Assembly: GCA_050299695.1 (NCBI GenBank)
Contig: JBNKWI010000023.1
Coordinates: 1-41,161, forward strand
Reading direction: 5' to 3'
Origin: Ovoidimarina sp050299695
GTDB lineage: Bacteria; Pseudomonadota; Alphaproteobacteria; Rhodobacterales; Rhodobacteraceae
DNA: 41,161 bases
The translations under genes were made by a program, and so were the position numbers. Under the pieces are notes generated by a model. The model saw nothing but the letters and a program-made list of their open reading frames with translations, ran no database searches and was not told the origin of the DNA. This document shows, piece by piece, positions 25,804 to 32,385 of the stretch. How positions within the stretch are numbered: the first letter of the stretch is position 1; the number at the start of each line of letters is the position of its first letter.

Positions 25804-26769
25804 TCAGTCCGGCGTGATCGCGACGCCCCAGGGCTGCTGCCCCACCTGCACCGACTTGATCGCCTTCAGGTTCTCCACGTCGATCACCGAGACGTCGTTC
25901 GAATTGCCGTTGGTGGTGACGAGGAATTTCTCCCCCGGCGTGAACGCCATCTGCCAGACCCGCTGGCCGGTGATGATGTAGTCGAGCACCTCGTCCGACT
26001 GCGCGTCGATCACCGCCACCCGGTTCGCGGGGCCCAGCGCCACGAACACGTATTTCCCGTCCGCCGTCGCCTTCACCCCCACCGGCTGGATCCAGTCGGG
26101 CAGCACGCCCGGCACCTCGAATCCGATCTTGTCGACCAGCTTCGGCGCGGCCCCGGTCATGTCGATCACGCTCACCGTGCCGCCGATCTCCGACGACACG
26201 TAGAGCTTCGTCCCGTCCTTGGTGAACTCGGCATAGCGCGGGCGCTGATCGACGAGGATGTTGTGCTTGATCTCGTAATCCGCGGTGTCGATGAAATGCG
26301 CCATGTTGGTCGTCTCGGAGGTGTTGACGACCCATTTTTCGTCGGGGCTGATCCCCATTCCCTCGGGCTCCACGCCCACCGGGATCTCGGCGATGACGGT
26401 ATGGCTCTCGGTATCGACCACCGTCACGAGGTTGTCGTCCTCGTTGGCGATGTAGAGCGGGTTGCCCTGCGGATCGAGCACGAAGAGCTCCGGGTCGGGG
26501 CCCGAAGGCAGCGTGTAGAGCTCTTCGTAGGTCTCCGGGTCGAACACCCGCACCAGGTCGTCATCCGACGAGGCCACGTAGAGCCTGGTCCCGTCCGGGC
26601 TGATCGTGATCCCGCGCGGCCGGTTGCCGGCGTCGAATTCTCCGATCACGTCCCAGCTCTCGCTGTCGAGCACGGTGACGGTGTTGCCCTTCTCGTTCGT
26701 GACGAACACCTTGTTCGCGAAGGCCGGGGAGGCAAGCACCGCGAGGCAAAGGACAAGGGGAAAGCGCAT
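25804..26769 (-). CDS. PQQ-associated YVTN beta-propeller protein
   Basis: Exported protein of 321 residues with a signal peptide (MRFPLVLCLAVLASPAFA). Repeats follow of the type KVFVTNEKGNTVTVLDSESW and GTRLYVASSDDDLVRVFDPE, six to seven blades of a beta-propeller. It matches the TIGR03866 type (PQQ-dependent catabolism-associated propeller). The start at 26769 was chosen because GAGAGAGG stands nine bases upstream and the signal starts there; an ATG at 26778 overlapping the previous stop is the alternative. It does not bind PQQ by any motif I see. It follows the PQQ-ABC binding protein gene. Confidence 0.88.
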   Translation of the reverse strand: MRFPLVLCLAVLASPAFANKVFVTNEKGNTVTVLDSESWDVIGEFDAGNRPRGITISPDGTRLYVASSDDDLVRVFDPETYEELYTLPSGPDPELFVLDPQGNPLYIANEDDNLVTVVDTESHTVIAEIPVGVEPEGMGISPDEKWVVNTSETTNMAHFIDTADYEIKHNILVDQRPRYAEFTKDGTKLYVSSEIGGTVSVIDMTGAAPKLVDKIGFEVPGVLPDWIQPVGVKATADGKYVFVALGPANRVAVIDAQSDEVLDYIITGQRVWQMAFTPGEKFLVTTNGNSNDVSVIDVENLKAIKSVQVGQQPWGVAITPD

Positions 26770-26774
26770 ACGTG

Positions 26775-27965
26775 TCATCCTCTCTCGAAGGCCGCGCATC
26801 TGGATTCGGGCGCGTCGAGCCCCAGCGTGTCCAAGGGCGAGACCTGGTGCAGGAACCCGTCCTGCGGGCTCACGCTCACGGTGATCCGCCCGTCATAGAG
26901 CAGGACCGGCTGGCGAAGCTGCCCGTTCCACCGCCGGAACGTCACCGGCACGCCCTTGAACGCGGCCAGCTCGAACGCGTCGCTCAGCGCATAGTCGCGC
27001 AGCGCCATCGCGTCGGCCGAACCGGTCCGCGTCACCGCCTCGCCCACCACGCGCAAGGCCAGCCAGACCTGGTAATCCTCGTCGCGCATGTAGCGCCTGG
27101 TCAGCGCCTCGAAGCGGCGCTGGAACTGTGTCGCCCCCCAGGCCTCGTGCGCGCCGTGCATGGTGACAGGGCGCAAGCCCGCCGCGCCCATCACCGGCCG
27201 CGGCGTCCAGAGGTTGAAAGGCAGATAGGGCGCGAACACGTCGGAAGCATCCGCCGCGATCACCACGTCATGCTCCTTCGGGTCCTGCGTGAAGACCGGC
27301 AACTGCCGCTGCACCTGCACATAGCCGGTATCGGTGCGCCGCGACCCGCCGGTATCGACGAATTCCCGCTCCTCGACGATCTTCGCGCCGAATTTCGCCG
27401 CCGACCGGCGATACGCCTCGGCCATGGCCAGATCGGCCGGGTTCGAGCCATGGATCAGGAACCAGCGCGTCCAGCGCTTCCAGATCGCGAATTCCGCCAC
27501 CGCATCGGCCATCATCGCCTCGGACGGCGCGATATGGAGCACATTGGCGCGGCAGTCCCCGTCGCGGAGCGTCGTGTCGCGGGCCAGCGCGTTCAGGATC
27601 AGAACGTCCGGCCCGGCCCGGTCCGCCAACGCAAGGAAATCCGGCCCCTTCGCCATCAGAACGACGATCTTCGTGCCCTCGACAAGGATCGCGTCCAGCG
27701 CCTCCGCCGCCGCCTCGGGCGGGACCGCAACGGTCTCGGTCGCATAGGTCTGCCCCAGGAACGACCCGGTCGTGCTGTTGTCCTCGGTCGCCAGCACCGC
27801 ACCTGCGAAGCCCAGATCGTCGGGGAGATCGTCATAGCGCGAGATCGGCGCGAGCGTCGGGTACTCCACCCGCAAGACCGCCGCCCGTACCTCCAGCGCA
27901 AGCCCCGCCGGCGCGCCCACAAGCACGGCCAGTCCGAACGCCAGCGCAAGGGCCGCGAAATGCAT
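26775..27965 (-). CDS. PQQ-dehydrogenase-associated ABC substrate-binding protein
   Basis: Periplasmic binding protein of 396 residues, type 1 fold (branched-chain amino acid binding-protein-like), of the TIGR03863 kind linked to PQQ alcohol dehydrogenases. A signal peptide covers about 1-23. Recognisable parts are LEVRAAVLRVEYPTLAPISR, GPDVLILNALARDTTLRDGD and VLHIAPSEAMMADAVAEF. It is the first gene of the eight-gene operon; GGGAGG precedes the ATG, and a promoter like that of pqqA lies 43-97 bases upstream. LutA of lanthanide-use clusters is, as I recall, a homologue. The ligand is not known from sequence. Confidence 0.9.
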   Translation of the reverse strand: MHFAALALAFGLAVLVGAPAGLALEVRAAVLRVEYPTLAPISRYDDLPDDLGFAGAVLATEDNSTTGSFLGQTYATETVAVPPEAAAEALDAILVEGTKIVVLMAKGPDFLALADRAGPDVLILNALARDTTLRDGDCRANVLHIAPSEAMMADAVAEFAIWKRWTRWFLIHGSNPADLAMAEAYRRSAAKFGAKIVEEREFVDTGGSRRTDTGYVQVQRQLPVFTQDPKEHDVVIAADASDVFAPYLPFNLWTPRPVMGAAGLRPVTMHGAHEAWGATQFQRRFEALTRRYMRDEDYQVWLALRVVGEAVTRTGSADAMALRDYALSDAFELAAFKGVPVTFRRWNGQLRQPVLLYDGRITVSVSPQDGFLHQVSPLDTLGLDAPESRCAAFERG

Positions 27966-28007
27966 GATCCTCCCCTTGCCCGTCTCCGCGGGCCCGTCAC
28001 TGGGCCG

Positions 28008-28062
28008 AGTATCCGGCCGGCGCCCCGCAGCGTCAAAACCCGAGTTCTAAGAAAACATAAGA
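28008..28062 (-). promoter_or_regulatory. Transporter operon promoter with activator box
   Basis: On the minus strand this reads TCTTATGTTTTCTTAGAAC (28062-28044), six bases, TTTGAC (28037-28032), and GATACT as -10 (28013-28008), with a 17-base spacer counted from TTGACG. Box, -35 and -10 align base for base with the pqqA promoter; 17 of the 19 box bases match. The predicted leader is about 35 bases. The same box also lies 117 bases before the divergent gene at 28179 and could serve both. Confidence 0.7.
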
Positions 28063-28178
28063 ATCCTTGCGAATCCGGGCCTTGCAGGGCGCCCTACAGG
28101 ATGGTGCCACAGGCGCCCCGGCGCCAACCGATACTTTCGGCTCATTGCGGGAAACCGGCCCCGGGCTAAGCTCCCCCC

Positions 28179-28700
28179 ATGCTTCAGACGCCCCTTCTCG
28201 CCGCCGGCCTGGCGGCAGCGCTGGCGACCGCCGTCCTGGCGGAGGAAGCGCCCGTGGCGCCGGGAACCGTGGCGTTCCTCGGCATCCACTTCCTCGATAC
28301 CTCGGCCGAAGGCGCCTATTACGGCGAGCGCCCCGAGGAGCGCGTCCGGATCGGCCTCCTCGAAGACGAGGTGCGCACAAGATTCGCCACGGAAGGCTTC
28401 ACCTTCCTCGACCTCTCGCCGATCGCCGAGGAATTCGACCGCGTGGTGAACCCGGCCAACTGTTACGGCTGCGATGTCCGCATGGCGCGGAAGCTCGGCG
28501 CCGATTACGTGCTGGTGGGCGAGGTGCAGAAGGTCTCGAACCTGATCCTGTCGATGAACCTGATCCTGCGCGAAACCGGCGAGGGCCGGATGGTGCGCGG
28601 ACAGTCCGTCGATATCCGCTCGAACAGCGACGAAAGCTGGCTGCGCGGCATCCGATACATCCTGAAAAACAACATCTTCAAGGGAGGAGGAACCCCATGA
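28179..28700 (+). CDS. Exported DUF3280/DUF2380-type protein of the PQQ island
   Basis: A 173-residue protein with a signal peptide (about 1-21). The core, VAFLGIHFLDTSAEGAYYGE through NCYGCDVRMARKLGADYVLV, resembles the DUF3280 (DUF2380) family. The Cys pair CYGC is notable. Such genes recur beside PQQ-dependent dehydrogenases, but no function has been assigned that I know. It diverges from the eight-gene transporter operon and overlaps the next gene by four bases (ATGA). No clear ribosome-binding site is seen before the ATG. Confidence 0.82.
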   Translation: MLQTPLLAAGLAAALATAVLAEEAPVAPGTVAFLGIHFLDTSAEGAYYGERPEERVRIGLLEDEVRTRFATEGFTFLDLSPIAEEFDRVVNPANCYGCDVRMARKLGADYVLVGEVQKVSNLILSMNLILRETGEGRMVRGQSVDIRSNSDESWLRGIRYILKNNIFKGGGTP

Positions 28701-29236
28701 AACGAAGGACGGCACTGATCGCCGGACTGGCGCTGATGCTGCCGGCGGCGGCCATGGCCCACGGGCCGACACGCCAGAAGGTCACGCTCACCCAGACGGT
28801 CGCGGCCCCGCCCGCCGAAGTCTGGGCCGCGATCGGCAATTTCCATGACATGTCCTGGCACCCGGCGGTGTTCTCCACCGCCGGCGAGGGCGGCAACGAG
28901 ATCGACGCCACCCGCGTCCTCACCCTCGGCCAGGAGGGCGGCCCGACGATCTCGGAAGTGCTCTACAAATACGACGCTGCGAAGATGACCTATTCCTACC
29001 GGATCACCGAGGTGGCGGTGGAAACCCTGCCGGTCACCAACTATTCCTCGCATCTCACGGTGAAACCCGCCGAGGGCGGCGGTTCGCTGATCGAGTGGCG
29101 GGGCGCGTTCTATCGCGGCTACCCGAACAACGATCCGCCGCCGGAACTGAGCGACGAGGCGGCCGTCGCCGCCGTGACCGCGGTCTATCAGGCGGGGCTC
29201 GACGCGCTCGCCGAACGCTTCGGTGCCCTCAATTAG
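28697..29236 (+). CDS. Exported SRPBCC-family protein
   Basis: A 179-residue protein with a signal peptide (about 1-21) followed by a START/SRPBCC helix-grip domain: LTQTVAAPPAEVWAAIGNFH, then MSWHPAVFSTAGEG and LIEWRGAFYRGYPNN. Most SRPBCC proteins are cytoplasmic hydrophobic-ligand binders, so export is unusual. GGGAGGAGG precedes the ATG. It overlaps both neighbours (four bases upstream, 14 downstream) and so is translationally coupled to them. The ligand is unknown; a periplasmic role linked to quinoprotein function is inferred from position. Confidence 0.85.
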   Translation: MKRRTALIAGLALMLPAAAMAHGPTRQKVTLTQTVAAPPAEVWAAIGNFHDMSWHPAVFSTAGEGGNEIDATRVLTLGQEGGPTISEVLYKYDAAKMTYSYRITEVAVETLPVTNYSSHLTVKPAEGGGSLIEWRGAFYRGYPNNDPPPELSDEAAVAAVTAVYQAGLDALAERFGALN

Positions 29237-30161
29237 GGTCACATTCGGGGTCCTCCCTGCCCTCGTCGCGGCTTCGGCCGCGGCGGGGGATATCGCCTTC
29301 GTCACCAATCAGAACAGCTCCGACCTGAGCGTGATCGACCTCGACCGGCGCGCCGAGATTCGCCGCATCGACGTCCCCGGCAAGCCCGCCGGCGTCGCCG
29401 TGGCCGGCACCCGCGTCTACCTCGTCTCGCCCGATACCAAGGAGGTCCGCGCGCTCGATGCCGCCACCGGGGAGGAACTCGCGAGTGTCGCTCTCGACGG
29501 CGGCCCGATCGGTGTCGCGGTGGACGCGGCGCGCGGCCATGTCTTCGTCTCCGACTGGTACAACGCAAGGGTCTGGGTGCTCGACGCCCGCTCGCTCGCC
29601 GGAATCGCCAGCCTTGCCACTGGCAGCGCGCCCGCGGGCATGGCCGTCTCGCCCGACGGCAGGCTCCTCGCCTCGGCCGACCGCGACGCCGACGCGGTCT
29701 CGGTCTTCGACCTCGACACCCTCGCCCTGCGCCACCGCGTGGGTGTCGGCACCCGGCCCTTCGGCCTGAATTTCGCGCCCGACGGACGGCTCTTCGTCGC
29801 CAATGTCGGCACCAACGACATGTCCGTGCTCGACGCCGCGGCGGGCGAGGTGCTCGGCACTTTCCCGGTCGGCGAACGGCCCTATGGCGTGGCCTTCGCC
29901 GCCGGAAGGGCTTTCGTGACGAACCAGTATGCCGACACGGTCAGCGTGGTCGACCTCGCCACGCTCGCCCCCGTCGCCACACTGGACGTGGGCGAATATC
30001 CCGAGGGCATCGGCTGGTCGGAAAGCGCCGGCGCCATCGTTGTGGCGAACTGGTTTTCCAACACGATCAGCCTGATCGACCCCGAAAGCCTCGAAACAGT
30101 GTCTGAAGTGGAGACTGGCGACGGGCCGCGCGCCTTCGGCAGGTTCATCTGGGAAGAGTGA
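29223..30161 (+). CDS. YVTN-type beta-propeller protein
   Basis: Exported beta-propeller of 312 residues. It appears to start at GTG 29223, inside the previous gene, with a short hydrophobic leader (FGVLPALVAASAAAG). About seven repeats follow, such as DIAFVTNQNSSDLSVIDLDR and GRLFVANVGTNDMSVLDAAA. Proteins of this type are common near PQQ dehydrogenases, but their partner is unknown. It is the third gene of the plus-strand set that diverges from the transporter operon. A second, distinct propeller gene lies at 25804-26769. Confidence 0.85.
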   Translation: MPSIRVTFGVLPALVAASAAAGDIAFVTNQNSSDLSVIDLDRRAEIRRIDVPGKPAGVAVAGTRVYLVSPDTKEVRALDAATGEELASVALDGGPIGVAVDAARGHVFVSDWYNARVWVLDARSLAGIASLATGSAPAGMAVSPDGRLLASADRDADAVSVFDLDTLALRHRVGVGTRPFGLNFAPDGRLFVANVGTNDMSVLDAAAGEVLGTFPVGERPYGVAFAAGRAFVTNQYADTVSVVDLATLAPVATLDVGEYPEGIGWSESAGAIVVANWFSNTISLIDPESLETVSEVETGDGPRAFGRFIWEE

Positions 30162-30291
30162 CGCCGATGAAGGGGATGATCACCGCGCCGGCCCGATCTC
30201 TCGCCCAATCTCTTCGGCGGACGTCTGATCGTCATCGACAGCCCCAATCGCACCGACAACAACGCCCACACCCAGCTCGCCGCACAGGTGG
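30158..30291 (+). pseudogene. Possible remnant of a coding sequence
   Basis: After the propeller stop, a GTG at 30158 (GTGA overlap) opens MTPMKGMITAP. The reading then appears to move to another frame, where 30186-30291 encodes LSPNLFGGRLIVIDSPNRTD and NNAHTQLAAQ with codon use like real genes, but without a start. This looks like a gene reduced by deletion or frameshift. I do not recognise the product, and chance cannot be excluded. Confidence 0.3.
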
Positions 30292-30308
30292 CGGCACCGG
30301 CCCGAAGA

Positions 30309-30357
30309 GCGCCGAAGGCGCCGGGCGAGCGCCTGCCCGTGTCACGCCGAAGGCGTG
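30309..30357. repeat. Paired GAA-loop hairpins
   Basis: GCGCC-GAA-GGCGC (30309-30321) and CACGCC-GAA-GGCGTG (30343-30357) share the core CGCCGAAGGCG. Between them GGGC (30323) and GCCC (30335) can form a third hairpin. They lie between convergent gene ends and may be a dispersed palindromic element or terminators without a T-run. Confidence 0.5.
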
Positions 30358-30404
30358 CCTCTGGCACGACCGGACTGGCGCCCGCCCGGCTTGCGCGCCT
30401 GCTC

Positions 30405-30941
30405 CTAATACCCCGGCACCGGCTCCAGCTCTTCTGTCGGATAGTCGAACAGCGCCCAGCCGTCCGAGCCCTCGGGCAGCCAGTAGACGCGGGTGTAGCC
30501 GTATTCCAGCGCGCGCTTGCTGGCGTTCCAGGACATCCAGCAATTCTCCAGGCAGAAGAACAGCACCGGATGCGCCTTGTCGCCACCCGTCGCCGCCGCG
30601 AGCCCGGCGCGGAAATAGGCGTCGGTCACCTCCGCGAGGGCGCCATAGCCCACATTCGGCAGCCACATGGCGCCGGGAATGGACATCCGAGGCTTCTCGC
30701 GCCAGATCGTGCCGGGCGGCAGCTTGGCGGGCTTCGGCGCGCGGGGCAGCACGTCGATGAAGGCGGTCTCGCCCGCCTCCCAGAGCGCATGGGCCTCCTC
30801 CGGCCCCACCACCGTCGCGCCCGCCAGCGTCGCCGGCACCGGCGCGCGGTACTCCTCCATCCGGAACCCGTCGGGCTCCGCCGCCTGGGCGTGGGCAAAC
30901 CCCGCCGCGAGGATCAGGAAAAGGGCCGCGAGCCCCCTCAA
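30405..30941 (-). CDS. PQQ-associated CxxxCW-motif protein (rhodanese-like)
   Basis: Exported protein of 178 residues of the TIGR03865 type (PQQ-dependent catabolism-associated, CXXCW). A signal peptide covers about 1-20. A rhodanese-like domain has FIDVLPR, the segment SIPGAMWLPNVGYGAL, and the redox-type motif C130-LEN-C134-W135 followed by MSWNASKRALEYGY. The two Cys could carry sulfur or shuttle electrons; no function is proven. It overlaps xoxJ by four bases and closes the frmA-fghA-xoxFGJ run. Confidence 0.9.
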   Translation of the reverse strand: MRGLAALFLILAAGFAHAQAAEPDGFRMEEYRAPVPATLAGATVVGPEEAHALWEAGETAFIDVLPRAPKPAKLPPGTIWREKPRMSIPGAMWLPNVGYGALAEVTDAYFRAGLAAATGGDKAHPVLFFCLENCWMSWNASKRALEYGYTRVYWLPEGSDGWALFDYPTEELEPVPGY

Positions 30942-31777
30942 TTGCCCAGGTCGAGGACGTCCGTCCCCATGTCGTTCAGGAGCGGCACCCCCGCCTCGGC
31001 GAGGATCGCGTTGATCTCGCCCTGGTTCCGGCGGATCAGCGAGTTCAGCTTGCGCTGCCAGACCTTCTCGCCCTGCCGCACCCCCATGGTGATCCGGAAG
31101 AACAGCCTGGGCGGCAGCGCCTCCTTGACGAGCGGCGTGACCTTCAGACCGGGATAGCTCTCCTTGACCAAGGGCCCGGCCAAGGGCCCCCAGAGGATCG
31201 CCGCGTCGATCTGGCCCGATTTCAGGTCCTCGAGCATGTCTATTGCAGGGGACTCGAAGCGCCGGTCGACCACGAGGTTATAGGCCTTCGCCTTCCCGAT
31301 CAGCCCGTTCCGCGCCATGTGCGTGGCCGGCGGCGACCCGGCAATGACGCCGATCCGCTTGCCCTGCAAGGCCGGGTCGGAGAGCTCCGTCACCCCGGCA
31401 AGCTCCCCACCCTCAGGAACGACCAGCGTGAAGGCCGAGGTCATGTAGTGGTTGGTGTTCAAGACCAGCTCGTGCCCCTGCGCGTAGCCGATCACCACGT
31501 CGCACTTGTTGGCCTTGAGCGTGTTGCGGATGAACCCGGTCGCCATCGGGTACCAGGTGTACTGCACCGGCAGCCCCAGCTTCCCGGCGAAGAGCTCGGC
31601 GAGCCTGTTCTCGTAGCCCCGGCCCTCCTTGTCCGACATCGGGTAGTTGGCCGGATCGGCGCAGACCCGAAAATGGGTCTTCGAGACGAGGTCCGAGGTC
31701 TGCGCAAAGCCGCCGCCCGCACCGGCCAGAACCAGTGCGAGCGCGATGATCGCAGAGGTGAGACCCCTAGGTGCCAA
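30938..31777 (-). CDS. xoxJ: XoxJ, periplasmic binding protein-like partner of XoxF
   Basis: Periplasmic protein of 279 residues resembling type 2 solute-binding proteins, needed in other species for active XoxF, perhaps by aiding its assembly. A signal peptide covers about 1-25. It reads FRVCADPANYPMSDKEGRGY, then YTWYPMATGFIRNTLKANKC and DVVIGYAQGHELVLNTNHYM, as in the MxaJ/XoxJ family. The only workable start is TTG at 31777, overlapping xoxG by 11 bases; there is no in-frame ATG nearby. Translation is probably coupled to xoxG. Confidence 0.92.
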   Translation of the reverse strand: MAPRGLTSAIIALALVLAGAGGGFAQTSDLVSKTHFRVCADPANYPMSDKEGRGYENRLAELFAGKLGLPVQYTWYPMATGFIRNTLKANKCDVVIGYAQGHELVLNTNHYMTSAFTLVVPEGGELAGVTELSDPALQGKRIGVIAGSPPATHMARNGLIGKAKAYNLVVDRRFESPAIDMLEDLKSGQIDAAILWGPLAGPLVKESYPGLKVTPLVKEALPPRLFFRITMGVRQGEKVWQRKLNSLIRRNQGEINAILAEAGVPLLNDMGTDVLDLGN

Positions 31778-32315
31778 GGCAGTTGTTCTCGTCTTCTCGG
31801 ATCACGTCCGACTTGTCGACACGGCTTTTCGGCCGCCCCCGGGGCAGCGCGTCGGTGCCGCGCGCGAGCAGGTAGACGTAGATGTCCTGCAGGTAGCACA
31901 TCACGTTGGGATTGTCCCCGAAGGACGGCATCACCGAGTTCTCGGCGGCATCGACCTTCTTCCGGCCGTCGGCCACGACGGCGTAGAAATCGTAGTAATC
32001 CATGTTCACGGCCGAGAACTTGATCTTCGGCGCGTAGGAAGACCCTTCCCCGTCCGGACCGTGGCAGACATGGCATTCCGAGTGGTAGCGGCGGAAGCCC
32101 GAATAGGTCAGCCAGTCGACGGTGCCGTCCTCCTGGATGTTGAAGGTGGGCAGGTCGTCGGCGGTGTACCAGCGCCCGTCCTCCTCGTGATCGGCCTTCA
32201 CTTCCGGGCTGTCCTTCGTGAGCGTCGGCGGTCCGTCATGCAGCCCCATATCCTGCGCGTACGCGGCTCCGGCGATGAGGAGCGCCGCGAGAGTGACTGG
32301 AAGTTTCTTGTTCAT
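31767..32315 (-). CDS. xoxG: Cytochrome c XoxG (c553i/CycB type), electron acceptor of XoxF
   Basis: Periplasmic single-heme cytochrome c of 182 residues. The signal peptide is about 1-20, the heme site CHVCH is at residues 81-85, and Met129 in ENSVMPSFGDN is the likely axial ligand. Extra N-terminal residues and the NVMCYLQDIYVYLLAR helix fit the XoxG/cytochrome c553i group. It takes electrons from PQQ in XoxF. It lies 70 bases after xoxF, behind a strong hairpin, and overlaps xoxJ. Confidence 0.93.
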   Translation of the reverse strand: MNKKLPVTLAALLIAGAAYAQDMGLHDGPPTLTKDSPEVKADHEEDGRWYTADDLPTFNIQEDGTVDWLTYSGFRRYHSECHVCHGPDGEGSSYAPKIKFSAVNMDYYDFYAVVADGRKKVDAAENSVMPSFGDNPNVMCYLQDIYVYLLARGTDALPRGRPKSRVDKSDVIREDENNCLGT

Positions 32316-32341
32316 TGGTGCGTTCCTCCCCTTCAGAGTGA

Positions 32342-32366
32342 GGGCCGGCGCGCAATGCGCCGGCCC
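32342..32366 (-). terminator. xoxF-xoxG intercistronic hairpin
   Basis: GGGCCGGCGC (32342-32351) and GCGCCGGCCC (32357-32366) form a ten-base perfect stem with a five-base loop, between xoxF and xoxG. There is no T-run, so it more likely stabilises the xoxF message or weakens read-through than ends transcription fully. Confidence 0.65.
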
Positions 32367-32385
32367 CCCGTCAATCGCGGTCGCC

